Assembly: GCA_011524535.1 (NCBI GenBank)
Contig: WTKD01000013.1
Coordinates: forward strand, 1 to 64,000
Source of the DNA: Spirochaetaceae bacterium
GTDB taxonomy: Bacteria > Spirochaetota > Spirochaetia > WTKD01
Length of the DNA stretch: 64,000 nt
Direction: 5' to 3'
Shown: positions 42,453 through 51,417 of the stretch, in pieces
Layout of the letters: every line of letters begins with the position of its first letter
How positions within the stretch are numbered: the first letter of the stretch is position 1
Notes under the pieces: model-generated
What the model saw: only the letters and a program-made list of their open reading frames with translations
What the model was told of the DNA's origin: nothing
The model's database searches: none
Made by a program: the position numbers and the translations under genes

Positions 42453-43523
42453 TTACCGTGTTACAACTTGTGTTTGGATCAATTCATTGCCTTGAAAAAA
42501 TTGCAATCGAGTCCCTTCATCTACCAAATAGGGAATAGTCAGCGCACCTCCAAAGAAAGACATAGTGAACAATTCCTCAGTGAGGTCGTCTTCAGAAACG
42601 GCAACCAATCGAACGGGCAGTTGAGCCGGTAGTAACGGCATCTCAACTTCAAAAAGACCAAACACTTGTTCTGTTTGATTGGGAGGGTTAACCGCTACAG
42701 TGACCTGCAATCCGGGAATATAGGCAGTTCCAGGAGAAGGAGACTGAGACTGAACCAATCCATCGCTGGTTTCACTTTCTATTTGCTGAAATTGGAATGG
42801 CACCCCATTGAGGGAGAGGCTAGAAAGAGCTGTAAATATGTTCATCCCAACATAATCACCAATCGTAATATCACGAAACTCTTCTCCCTTGCTCACCACA
42901 AAAGAAAATCCGACCTTTCCCGATGCTTCCGAATTTGGAGCTGGGGTCTGGGATAAAATGGTTCCAGCGGATTGATCACTAAAAATATACACTACTGATT
43001 CAAGCTTAACGCTTTCTTCATACGTTGCGTAATCGCGTAATATTTCATTCTTCACCTCGCCTATATCTCGACCAATATAATCTTTTATAGCTTCGATAAT
43101 AACACCCTTACTGACAAACAGGGTAACTCGGCGTCCAATTCTTACAACACTACCCGCTTTAGGCTGTTGCGTAAGTACGTGGTGAGTTAATAAGGGATCA
43201 AAATGATACCTCAACTGCACCTGTGCTATAAGCCCTCTTTCCTGTAAGGAGACCAAGGCATCAATGACATGTTTTTCTCGAAGTTCGGGAACATTAACCT
43301 TCTCTAAATTCTGTAGCACCGAAAAAAAGGCAATAAGGCCAACCAGTATAACAAAAACGGTAAAACCACTGACACCCAAAACTATATGCAATACAGTTCT
43401 TTTTTTCTCTTTGGCGGATTTTTCTACGCCGGTATTGTGATCCTCAGTCGTAGTTGTTACCGATGTTGTGTCTTTATCCGGAGCATATTTCTGCGAAAAA
43501 TGTTTATCCTTTTTTTTGTTCAT
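42453..43523 (-). CDS. membrane-anchored PASTA-domain protein without kinase domain
   Basis: A charged, Thr-rich cytoplasmic N-terminus (~45 residues) leads to one membrane helix (VLHIVLGVSGFTVFVILVGLIAFF). Three extracytoplasmic PASTA-like units follow: VNVPELREKHVIDALVSLQERGL, KDYIGRDIGEVKNEIL and ITIGDYVGMNIFTALSSLSLNG, with typical ends such as VLTQQPKAGSVVRIGRRVTLFVSKG and VQSQSPSPGTAYIPG. A C-terminal beta-rich tail ends the chain. PASTA domains bind peptidoglycan fragments or muropeptides. No Ser/Thr kinase or transpeptidase domain is attached. It lies 39 nt after fmt. Confidence 0.88.
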   Translation of the reverse strand: MNKKKDKHFSQKYAPDKDTTSVTTTTEDHNTGVEKSAKEKKRTVLHIVLGVSGFTVFVILVGLIAFFSVLQNLEKVNVPELREKHVIDALVSLQERGLIAQVQLRYHFDPLLTHHVLTQQPKAGSVVRIGRRVTLFVSKGVIIEAIKDYIGRDIGEVKNEILRDYATYEESVKLESVVYIFSDQSAGTILSQTPAPNSEASGKVGFSFVVSKGEEFRDITIGDYVGMNIFTALSSLSLNGVPFQFQQIESETSDGLVQSQSPSPGTAYIPGLQVTVAVNPPNQTEQVFGLFEVEMPLLPAQLPVRLVAVSEDDLTEELFTMSFFGGALTIPYLVDEGTRLQFFQGNELIQTQVVTR

Positions 43524-43562
43524 AGCTATAGGTGTTATTATATGGCATGTGGGGATAGTATT

Positions 43563-44498
43563 CTATGTGTCGCTGGAAACAAACACTTCTTCACAAAAAC
43601 GAGAGTGCCCATTCAAAAAGCTTTTTGCATCCATTTTTTTCTGTCCTTCATACTGTAATGTCTCTATGCTTAGGACCCCCTCCCCGCATTGTACCAGAAT
43701 TCTATCGTGTTTTTTGATCATTGCTCCAATCATTGAAGAAATATCAGGACCATCGTATACACTGGCCTCTATAATCTTGATACGCACATCACTCACAAAA
43801 GTATATGTTCCCGGCCATGGATGATATGCCCTAATCATTCGAGAGATGTAATCGGCGCTCAATGACCATGCAATTTCTCCAGATTTTTTTTCTATTCTAT
43901 AACAATAACTCACCCCGCGATCAGACTGAAGCATGCTTTTATATTCATTGTTTTGTATAGCAAGCAAAGCCTTGACCAATAATTCTCTTCCAATAATCGC
44001 GCTTTCTTCCACCAGATGCTCATAGGTTTCGTTTCCTTGTAGCGTTCTTTGTGCTTGAGACACAATATTCCCGGCATCCATTTCTTGGGCAATTTCTTGA
44101 ACCGTCACTCCGAACGTATCATCGCCCTGCAAAATAGCAGCCTGCAAAGGAGAACAGCCCCGATGTCGTGGCAACAGAGAAGGATGCAAATTCAATCCTC
44201 CCCAAGAAAATTGTTCCATGAATCGAGGTCCAAACTTTCTGCCAAATGCAACACTCACCAGCACATCTGGCTTGTATGATGCTACAACTTCTCTGGCGTC
44301 ACTTTTGAGATGATTTGTTTGGTATATTGGAATCGAAAGCGTTCGAGCTATATTGGATAATGTAGATTCCCGCTTTTTTCTTCCTCTTCCTACTCGCCGG
44401 TCTGGCTGAGTAATGAGTAATCCGAGTGGAATCCTCTGGTGAATATATGGAACCACCAAAGCACCCAGAGTATCACTGGCCGCACATACTATGGTCAT
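43563..44498 (-). CDS. fmt: methionyl-tRNA formyltransferase
   Basis: Formylates Met-tRNAi for initiation. Seen: the N-terminal SDTLGALVVPYIHQRIPLGLLITQPDRRVGRG, the formyl-folate site VSVAFGRKFGPRFMEQFSWGGLNLHPSLLPRHRGCSPLQAAILQGDDTFGVTVQEIAQEMDAGNI, and a smaller C-terminal OB-like part. 311 residues. It overlaps the def gene by 4 nt; the def-fmt pair forms the formyl cycle. Confidence 0.93.
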   Translation of the reverse strand: MTIVCAASDTLGALVVPYIHQRIPLGLLITQPDRRVGRGRKKRESTLSNIARTLSIPIYQTNHLKSDAREVVASYKPDVLVSVAFGRKFGPRFMEQFSWGGLNLHPSLLPRHRGCSPLQAAILQGDDTFGVTVQEIAQEMDAGNIVSQAQRTLQGNETYEHLVEESAIIGRELLVKALLAIQNNEYKSMLQSDRGVSYCYRIEKKSGEIAWSLSADYISRMIRAYHPWPGTYTFVSDVRIKIIEASVYDGPDISSMIGAMIKKHDRILVQCGEGVLSIETLQYEGQKKMDAKSFLNGHSRFCEEVFVSSDT

Positions 44499-44980
44499 CG
44501 TTCGATACTGTTGTATAGGATAAGTTGTTCTTCTCTCACGTCTTTAGAAAGATGATCAATAAATAGGACTCCATTTAAATGATCCATTTCATGAAGAATA
44601 ACTCTGCCCAGAAGACCATTAGCCTCCAATGTAAATTTTTTACCGAACTGATCCTGCGCCCGGACTAACACCGTTTGTGACCGCTGCACTGGGGCGTATA
44701 TCTCAGGTATGCTCAGACAGCCCTCTTCGTATTCCCAGGTATCGGCCGATGTTTCGAGTATTACAGGATTGACAAATAATCTCGCTTCTTTATCCTCAGG
44801 AATCTTCACAACAAACATACGCTGCGTCAAACCCACCTGTGGTGCTGCCAACCCAATACCGTAATTGTCGTGCATAACACCCACCATAGCCTGTAGAATA
44901 TTTTGCAACACTTCGTCAAACACACCGACATTGCCTGTCTCAGCAAACAATCTATCATCGGGATAATACACAAGTTCCAT
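44495..44980 (-). CDS. def: peptide deformylase
   Basis: Removes the N-formyl group from new proteins. The three metal-site motifs are present: GIGLAAPQVGL, EEGCLSIPE (Cys ligand) and ILHEMDHLNGVLF (HExxH-type, two His ligands). The length of 161 is normal. It lies 6 nt after priA and overlaps fmt by 4 nt. Confidence 0.95.
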   Translation of the reverse strand: MELVYYPDDRLFAETGNVGVFDEVLQNILQAMVGVMHDNYGIGLAAPQVGLTQRMFVVKIPEDKEARLFVNPVILETSADTWEYEEGCLSIPEIYAPVQRSQTVLVRAQDQFGKKFTLEANGLLGRVILHEMDHLNGVLFIDHLSKDVREEQLILYNSIER

Positions 44981-44986
44981 ATATAA

Positions 44987-46951
44987 TTATGACGTATGAA
45001 GAGGATCAACGTCCACTTCAACCCGAATGCTATGATTACTTCGTAGTATACCTAGAATATCCCTTATATGAGCGTGAAGATTTCCAAACTTTGGCGAAGA
45101 AAATATTATGTGCATTCGGTACTTGCCCGCAATCCTTTCAATGGGACACATCGCAGGACCTAACTGCTCTATGTCTGAGGGTGCTGGCAGGGCTGCGGCA
45201 ATGTCAGAAACCGCCTGTTGCAATTTCTGATTCGACGAAGCGGTGAATACTACTCGAATAAACCGGGTATATGGCGGAAATCCCAATGTCTTTCGCAGAG
45301 AAAGTTCGTGTTTGTAAAAAGAAGAATATTCATGAGCAATTGCATGCTGAATAGCATGATGTGAAGGTGTATGGGTTTGAACAAATACTTTCCCTTGCCT
45401 TGCTCTCCTCCCCGATCGACCAGAAACCTGTACTATTTGTGAGAAAATTCGTTCAGTGGCTCGAAAATCAGGTACATGTAAGCCGATATCCGCAGAAATG
45501 ATCGCAACAAGTTCCACTTCCGGAAAATCAAACCCCTTGGCAATCATCTGTGTTCCAAATAAGATGCTAATTTCTTCATTTCTGAAACGTTCTAAAATTG
45601 ATTGAACTTCACCACGTACAGCAGAAACGTCCCTATCCAGTCGTGCAATCTGAGTAGAAGGAAAATATCGATGCAATTCTTCTTCTATGAGCTGCGCCCC
45701 AAACCCCCTATAAAACATATTTACCGAATTACAGCTATGACAATAGCGCGGAACTCCACACGAATAGTTGCAATAATGACAAAGCATAATTCCTTTCTTT
45801 TTGTGATATACCAAGGGAATACTGCATTGCTGACACAGCAGAGTCGTTCTACAAAATTTGCATGTGAGAACATTTGCAAATCCACGTCTATTTATGAACA
45901 ATATGCTTTGTTTCTTTCGCTCAACTGTATCTTTGAGATGTTCGAGCAGCTCTTCCGAGAAAATTTTCTCTTCAAAATGCATGTCTACACTGCGTATTAC
46001 TGGGAGTCGCGAATCGCCAATTCGCTCTCGTAAATCATAGCGTGCGAATACACCCTGTTGCATAGCATACCAAGACTCAACAGAAGGAGTAGCTGAACCC
46101 ATGAGTAATACGGCGCTTTCTGTTTTTACTCGATGCATAGCAACCTGCCGGGCATGATAACGGGGAGAAGACTCTGATTTATACGAGGAATCTTGTTCTT
46201 CGTCGATGATGATGAGCCCCAGGCGCGTAAGAGGAGCAAAGACCGCACTTCTAGTTCCAAGAACTATATCAACATCCCCCCTTGCGATTCTTTGCCATTC
46301 CGACAATCGTTCAGATTCGGTTAATCGCGAATGTAAAACAGCATACCGAGATTGAAATCGAGGCAAAAGCATATGTTGCAACTGATAACTGAGTGCAATT
46401 TCAGGAACAAGATAGAGCACTTGTTTTCCCTGTTGTATATGATGTTCTGCGCATCGCAAAAATACCTCTGTCTTTCCCGATCCCGTAATGCCAAACAAAT
46501 AAAACCAGCCTTTCTCTTTCGTCATTAAGTCTTGAATAATAGCCAGTTGATCGTCACTCGCCGTCATACGCGCTTCGTGGCGCGAGGGTCCTTGCGCAAG
46601 CGATCGAGGTTTTTTTGCTTTCATTGTTGGCGACACGCAAGCCAAGGATTCTCCAAGCGATGCAAAATAAAAATCAGATACCCACTGTGCACGTGCTATG
46701 TCTTCGGGCCCCAAGATAGGATCTTTATCGATGAGAGAGCTGATCTGCAATATTTTTTTGATATCAAACTGCGGAGTATCATTGTGATACTCACGTACAA
46801 TGACGCCATACCGCAATTTTTTTCCAAAGGGAACCTTGACCCTCCTTCCAATGAAAGAGCCATGTGTATCTTCTTGGGTTATACATGCCTCGGGTACTCC
46901 ATAGGTAAATACCTGCTCTATGGGAATGGGTAAAGCAACATCAACATACAT
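44987..46951 (-). CDS. priA: primosomal protein N' (replication restart helicase PriA)
   Basis: Reloads the replisome at collapsed forks. Seen: an N-terminal 3'-DNA-binding part with VKVPFGKKLRYGVIV; Walker A GITGSGKTEVFLR; LVPEIALSYQL; IIDEEQDSSYK (DEEx box); MGSATPSVES; the Cys cluster CKFCRTTLLCQQCSIPL ... CHYCNYSCGVPRYCHSC (two zinc sites); GTQMIAKGFDFPEVELV; and QVSGRSGRRARQGKV. 654 residues. It follows the UDG gene by 4 nt. Confidence 0.95.
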   Translation of the reverse strand: MYVDVALPIPIEQVFTYGVPEACITQEDTHGSFIGRRVKVPFGKKLRYGVIVREYHNDTPQFDIKKILQISSLIDKDPILGPEDIARAQWVSDFYFASLGESLACVSPTMKAKKPRSLAQGPSRHEARMTASDDQLAIIQDLMTKEKGWFYLFGITGSGKTEVFLRCAEHHIQQGKQVLYLVPEIALSYQLQHMLLPRFQSRYAVLHSRLTESERLSEWQRIARGDVDIVLGTRSAVFAPLTRLGLIIIDEEQDSSYKSESSPRYHARQVAMHRVKTESAVLLMGSATPSVESWYAMQQGVFARYDLRERIGDSRLPVIRSVDMHFEEKIFSEELLEHLKDTVERKKQSILFINRRGFANVLTCKFCRTTLLCQQCSIPLVYHKKKGIMLCHYCNYSCGVPRYCHSCNSVNMFYRGFGAQLIEEELHRYFPSTQIARLDRDVSAVRGEVQSILERFRNEEISILFGTQMIAKGFDFPEVELVAIISADIGLHVPDFRATERIFSQIVQVSGRSGRRARQGKVFVQTHTPSHHAIQHAIAHEYSSFYKHELSLRKTLGFPPYTRFIRVVFTASSNQKLQQAVSDIAAALPAPSDIEQLGPAMCPIERIAGKYRMHIIFSSPKFGNLHAHIRDILGILRSNHSIRVEVDVDPLHTS

Positions 46952-46955
46952 GAGT

Positions 46956-47690
46956 TTACAATAGCTCTTTCAGCATCTGAAGATCGTTCCACACTGGTCT
47001 TCTCAGCGAGGGGTCTCTAAGCACCGCACTCGGATGATAACTCACAAGCAGCGGGATTCTATCGTTATAACGATGTATATGTGTTCTTAATTCTCGAAGA
47101 CTCGCCCCTGTATCGAGAATAGCATGCGCTGCTACCCGCCCAAGGACAAATATCACATCTGGTTGTACTAAGGTTATCTGTTCATGAAGATACCCAATGC
47201 AGGCCTGTACTTCTGTCGCAGATGGATTTCTATTCTGAGGGGGCCTACATTTTGCAATATTGGTTATGAACACATCTCTCTCTCGATTAAGAGGAATTGT
47301 AGCCAACCACTTATTCAGGTATTGCCCCGAAGCCCCAACGAACGGCACTCCTTCTTTGTCTTCTGCCATTCCTGGAGCTTCTCCTATCACAAACACCCGT
47401 GCATCTAAAGAACCATGTCCAGGAACCGTATTTTTTCTGTGTTCCGCCAGAGGACATTTCCTGCAATGGGAAATGGTTTCATGCACCCGTTGCAAGGAAG
47501 TTTTCCTAAGTTCAGGGGTATCATTATTCAATGCGCTGTTATCATTAGCAGGCGCATTATCCTCGTTGCGTGTTGGTGTGGGAACTTCGTCAGTCTCTTG
47601 TTGCGATGACGGAATTTTTGTGATCACGCCATATCGTTGTGACGTATGGCGCAGCAGGTTAATCGCTAGCTTTTGTATCAATTTCTTCAT
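46956..47690 (-). CDS. type 4 uracil-DNA glycosylase (Fe-S)
   Basis: Excises uracil from DNA. The core shows VIGEAPGMAEDKEGVPFVGASGQYLNKWL, FITNIAKCRPPQNRNPSATEVQAC and LVSYHPSAVLRDP. Cysteines CRKC, AKC and QAC are placed as for the 4Fe-4S cluster of family 4. The first ~75 residues (SSQQETDEVPTPTRNEDNAPAND) are an extra low-complexity segment not needed for the fold. The start overlaps truA by 32 nt, and a later start within the extension is possible. Members related to phage polymerase subunits exist, but this one fits the repair enzyme. Confidence 0.88.
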   Translation of the reverse strand: MKKLIQKLAINLLRHTSQRYGVITKIPSSQQETDEVPTPTRNEDNAPANDNSALNNDTPELRKTSLQRVHETISHCRKCPLAEHRKNTVPGHGSLDARVFVIGEAPGMAEDKEGVPFVGASGQYLNKWLATIPLNRERDVFITNIAKCRPPQNRNPSATEVQACIGYLHEQITLVQPDVIFVLGRVAAHAILDTGASLRELRTHIHRYNDRIPLLVSYHPSAVLRDPSLRRPVWNDLQMLKELL

Positions 47691-48429
47691 ACTCGATTGC
47701 GTGCAAACATAGCCCTCGTGCGGGCGCTGTTCGCCCGACCTCTGATCTATCTCGATGCGCTATAATATCTGCAATAGAAAGAGGGTTTCCACCACGCAGG
47801 CGTTTTTTTTCCCATTCGCATAACGTTCCGACTATAGATCTGACCATTCGTCGTAAAAATCCATTCGCCGTGATCGTAAACAACAAAAATTCCCCCGAAT
47901 TACAAAAAGATGCCCGATACACCGTTCTAACCGTAGCCATCTCCGGATCGTATTTGGCAAATGAAAAAAAATCATGCGTGCCAATAAGCCGAGTTGCATC
48001 ATTTTGCATCCGTACCAAATTATACTCTTGAAGCCATGGAACAGCAAAATGGCGTGCCATCGGAGGAACCAGTCGATCACGATACAATGTATATACATAG
48101 GTTCGTTTCAATGCTGAAAAACGAGCATGAAATGCATCGGACACATCATAACTATGTATAATGCGTATGTCTTCGGGTAAATAGGTATTCAAAGCCGCTC
48201 CCAGACGCTGTGTCTGAATTCTCGCATTTGGAGGATCGAAATGGATAAATTGTGCACGAGCATGTACCCCCGTATCCGTTCTTCCGGCTGCAACTATGTC
48301 AATCCGTCGATCGTATAATGCATATAAGGCGTCCATAAGCATCGAAGCAACCGTTGTAGCATTGTTTTGTATTTGAAACCCTGCATAGGAAGTTCCATCA
48401 TAAGATACTTGTAATGCTATGCGTGACAC
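47659..48429 (-). CDS. truA: tRNA pseudouridine synthase A
   Basis: Converts U38-40 in tRNA anticodon stems to pseudouridine. Seen: VSYDGTSYAGFQIQ at the start; the catalytic AAGRTDTGVHARAQFIHFD with Asp; FHARFSALKRTYVYTLY; and NGFLRRMVRSIVGTL near the end. 256 residues. It starts on the last base of the DUF2225 gene's stop region (1-nt contact at 48429) and overlaps the UDG gene downstream. Confidence 0.94.
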   Translation of the reverse strand: MSRIALQVSYDGTSYAGFQIQNNATTVASMLMDALYALYDRRIDIVAAGRTDTGVHARAQFIHFDPPNARIQTQRLGAALNTYLPEDIRIIHSYDVSDAFHARFSALKRTYVYTLYRDRLVPPMARHFAVPWLQEYNLVRMQNDATRLIGTHDFFSFAKYDPEMATVRTVYRASFCNSGEFLLFTITANGFLRRMVRSIVGTLCEWEKKRLRGGNPLSIADIIAHRDRSEVGRTAPARGLCLHAIEYEEIDTKASD

Positions 48430-49313
48430 TATTGGGATACTTGCAGCAATTCCACTTCGTTTGACACCGAATCAAAGAGGCGTCTTGCCATATCGAGAAT
48501 AGCGGATGGCTTTTCTCTGGAAGCTCCTCCAAACCCGAACAGTTTTCCTATGTTCATTTTTATTCTTGATAATTTTTCTAGACGTTTTTGTGAGTTTTCC
48601 CGCATTCCATATCTAAACTCAAGCATACCATGTAAATATACAACTCCATCGTATCCATAATTGCGGTCTACATCAGGGCCAAGAAAAAAAGTGGCTGGAA
48701 TAATCTGCTTTTTCTTTATTTCAAGCTCCAAAGAATAATCATATAAAAACGTAGCCTTGCGAAGAAAATGCTTGCTTAGATAGAGATATTGTTGATCTGG
48801 CATTTGTCTATGCAGATATACGCAAAGCCAACCCGCTCTTAATGCGCATAATCCTTGCTTAAATACTGGAAAAGCATCGTCTTGGTAAAAATCATAACAA
48901 GCAATTGCCAAGACATAACTTGCCAAACCCTCCTGTAATCTCCGATTATCTGTAAAATCAACATCTGGCAAAATGTTAACAAGAAGCTTTTTTCGCGCAT
49001 CACGATGATTTTTCAATTGATCGATGGGTACCAGAGGGTTCGAAAAATCCTGATTAAATCCAGCAAAATAGCATGAAGGACAAACGTAAATAGGGTAAAT
49101 TAATGGATATACAGCACCGTATTTCGGGGATGGATCATATATTCTGTGTAGTTCATCCGTCAAATCAGCAGAAATTAATCTCCCATCCCCCCTTCGTAGA
49201 TCCTCATGAAGATGTTCGTACTCACATACGGGGCATACAAAGTCTTTTTTTGAATAGAATGTTAGCGAAAGCTTATTATTCTCTAACCCTTTTGATCTAT
49301 CTCTTATATTCAT
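48429..49313 (-). CDS. DUF2225 family protein
   Basis: Starts with a zinc-ribbon-like part: FVCPVCEYEH, then RYDP-like YDPSPKYGAVYPLIYPIYVCPSCYFAGFNQDF, two CxxC pairs. A helical region resembling TPR-type packing follows (for example LSKHFLRKATFLYDYSLELE). This layout is the DUF2225 family, of unknown function, seen in spirochetes and clostridia. The 294-residue gene sits between acpS and truA in the conserved block and overlaps acpS by 4 nt. Confidence 0.85.
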   Translation of the reverse strand: MNIRDRSKGLENNKLSLTFYSKKDFVCPVCEYEHLHEDLRRGDGRLISADLTDELHRIYDPSPKYGAVYPLIYPIYVCPSCYFAGFNQDFSNPLVPIDQLKNHRDARKKLLVNILPDVDFTDNRRLQEGLASYVLAIACYDFYQDDAFPVFKQGLCALRAGWLCVYLHRQMPDQQYLYLSKHFLRKATFLYDYSLELEIKKKQIIPATFFLGPDVDRNYGYDGVVYLHGMLEFRYGMRENSQKRLEKLSRIKMNIGKLFGFGGASREKPSAILDMARRLFDSVSNEVELLQVSQ

Positions 49314-49687
49314 GATGATTCAATGATTACTATTGCAATAGCTAACTCACCCTCATGGGTGATAGAAATTTTAGGAGATTCGATCAATGCAGTAGGGAAA
49401 TGTTTCTTCAGCGTTTTCACAAGATTCGCGCTGAGTACTATATAAGGAGCTCCGCTGCTATGATTCAATAATTGTATCTCTCGCAATGGCATACCAAATA
49501 ATCCTGTGCCTAGAGCTTTGCCAAAGGCTTCTTTTGCTGCAAAACAAGCAGCATAGGATGCGTGGGGTGATGACTTTTTGCTCGCATTGGATAATTCATC
49601 TTCTCCCAGAAACCGCTCTCGCAAGCCCTTGCTCCATTTCGAAGCCCGAGGAATTTTCACGCTGTCTATACCAACACCGAATAACAT
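49310..49687 (-). CDS. acpS: holo-[acyl-carrier-protein] synthase
   Basis: Attaches 4'-phosphopantetheine from CoA to ACP. Seen: FGVGIDSVKIPRAS (metal-binding Asp), RFLGEDEL, AACFAAKEAFGKALGTG (metal-binding Glu and catalytic Lys) and SITHEGELAIAIVII at the end. The length of 125 is standard. It follows the YbbR-like gene directly, with no intergenic base. Confidence 0.93.
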   Translation of the reverse strand: MLFGVGIDSVKIPRASKWSKGLRERFLGEDELSNASKKSSPHASYAACFAAKEAFGKALGTGLFGMPLREIQLLNHSSGAPYIVLSANLVKTLKKHFPTALIESPKISITHEGELAIAIVIIESS

Positions 49688-50632
49688 CTAGCCTCCCGAA
49701 TCAACAACGACGTCTACTCGCTCGGGCTCAACTCCGAGTAAATTTACACCTTCCGGTAGTTGCACCTCTGTTGCCAAACTATACGTTCCGGACTCGGTGA
49801 TTCTCGATGCATCTACTGTGACTTGAACATCCCCAAGTGTCAATTTTTCTATTGTTTCTACGCGAGCTTGTACTCGCACAGCCGCAGCAGGCAATGGTCT
49901 TGTTATTCTTAAATTTTCATTGAGGTCTATCACTACAATATCAATAGCTTCAAAAGTATTAAGAATGGGAGTTTCTTCGATAGTAGCACGAAATTCTACT
50001 AGGGAGCCGCTTGGAAACGAAATAAGAGGGTTTTCATGCTCAACCCTCACCCTCTGAACAATACTAGATCGTCTCTCCGTCATAGATATTTCTGATGTGC
50101 CCAAACTCGATATGCTAGAAACAAGAGATTCAGGACCTTCTATCTGGATGATTGCAGGGTTCAATGTGGCGCTGACAAGTTTGTAGCCCGTAGCAGGAAA
50201 TCCAATAATTGTACTTTCAACTGGGACCGATTTACGCAACTTTCTTTCAAGCGACACATTCAATTCTGGTGGATCTACCTGTAGCTCCACAGGATCCAAA
50301 GCGAGCGCATCATCAATACGTTGAACAATTATTCGCCTACTATAGGTCCCTGGTGCTTCAATACTGGAAAAATCCACCGTTGTTCTAAAATCCTCATTAC
50401 GCACACCGCTGATTTTTCGTCCTTCAGCTCGTATTAGAATACGGATACTTGGTTGTACTTGTTCCCCGAGTACCATCGAATTGTGAAGTAATACATTCAG
50501 TGGAACCGTATAGATACGGTCTTCCAACAATAAACTACGATTCAAGATAATGAGCAAAGCTGCCAACAACGTGGAACCTATCTTTGCCTTCCAGTTGGAA
50601 GTTAGAAAACCTAGTTTTTTGCCTTTTTTCAT
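49688..50632 (-). CDS. cdaR: YbbR-domain protein (CdaR-like regulator of diadenylate cyclase)
   Basis: One N-terminal membrane helix (NWKAKIGSTLLAALLIILNRSLLL) is followed by beta-rich YbbR repeats in the envelope. These show as the family blocks YTVPLNVLLHN, VRNEDFRTTVDFSSIEAPGTYSRRI, LQVDPPELNVSLERKLRKSVPVE and, last, VTVDASRITESGTYSLATEVQLPEGVNLLGVEPERVDVVVD. In Firmicutes CdaR modulates CdaA. The 4-nt overlap with cdaA supports that partnership. Confidence 0.88.
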   Translation of the reverse strand: MKKGKKLGFLTSNWKAKIGSTLLAALLIILNRSLLLEDRIYTVPLNVLLHNSMVLGEQVQPSIRILIRAEGRKISGVRNEDFRTTVDFSSIEAPGTYSRRIIVQRIDDALALDPVELQVDPPELNVSLERKLRKSVPVESTIIGFPATGYKLVSATLNPAIIQIEGPESLVSSISSLGTSEISMTERRSSIVQRVRVEHENPLISFPSGSLVEFRATIEETPILNTFEAIDIVVIDLNENLRITRPLPAAAVRVQARVETIEKLTLGDVQVTVDASRITESGTYSLATEVQLPEGVNLLGVEPERVDVVVDSGG

Positions 50633-51417
50633 TGTCGTGTTTCCATCTTGTTCGATAACAATTCTTGCAAACGAGCTTTCATGACGGTCCGGACTAAAGA
50701 ATTATATAAGACCCCTTGAACAGCCAAACTGACGGTCCCTCGTTCTTCTGAAACCACAAGAACGATCGCATCGGAGTCTTCAGACATCCCCAGCGCTGCC
50801 CTATGACGGGTACCAAAATCTTGATGAAGATTATGTTGGTCGGACAAAGGCAAAAGACACGCTGCAGCCAACAAACGTGATTTTTCAATAAGTATAGCTC
50901 CATCGTGCAATTTTGTGTCGTGAGAAAATATTGAATGGATTAACTCCGAGCTCACCGAAGCATCCATATGTATGCCCGAATCACTAACACTTTCGATGGT
51001 GGCTTGTCGCGCAATCACTACAAGAGCACCTCGCTTTTGTTCAGCCAGCAAGTATAACGCATCTAATATGGGGTCTATCAATCCATGAAGGCTTAATCTT
51101 TTTCCCCAGGGAAGTGTGCCTTGACTCAAACGAGAAAAAATTCTCCGAATCTCTGGTTGAAAAATGATAGCAAGTGCGATCACTAAACTGGGAGCCAACA
51201 GGTTTAATAGCCAGAGTAAAGTTTGAAATTGAAAGAAATAAGATATCGAATATAGGATACCTATATACAGAGCTCCACGTACCAATAGAGTAGCTCTTGT
51301 CTGAGACAACAAACGATACAAAACATAAATCAAAAGCGATAGAAGTATAACCTCTATTAAGGGCGTTACGTATGATTGTACTAATGATAAAAGACTATTC
51401 AGACTCATAGGTACCAC
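50629..51417 (-). CDS. cdaA: membrane diadenylate cyclase (c-di-AMP synthase)
   Basis: Makes the second messenger c-di-AMP from ATP. Hydrophobic helices lie in the first ~90 residues (LIEVILLSLLIYVLYRLL, ALYIGILYSISYFF, LLNLLAPSLVIALAIIF). The DAC domain then follows with KLHDGAILIEKSRLLAAACLLPLS (DGA), FGTRHRAALGMSEDSDA (RHR) and VVSEERGTVSLAVQG. 262 residues. It overlaps folP by 23 nt if the first Met is used; the Met4 start reduces this to 14. Confidence 0.93.
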   Translation of the reverse strand: MVPMSLNSLLSLVQSYVTPLIEVILLSLLIYVLYRLLSQTRATLLVRGALYIGILYSISYFFQFQTLLWLLNLLAPSLVIALAIIFQPEIRRIFSRLSQGTLPWGKRLSLHGLIDPILDALYLLAEQKRGALVVIARQATIESVSDSGIHMDASVSSELIHSIFSHDTKLHDGAILIEKSRLLAAACLLPLSDQHNLHQDFGTRHRAALGMSEDSDAIVLVVSEERGTVSLAVQGVLYNSLVRTVMKARLQELLSNKMETRQ

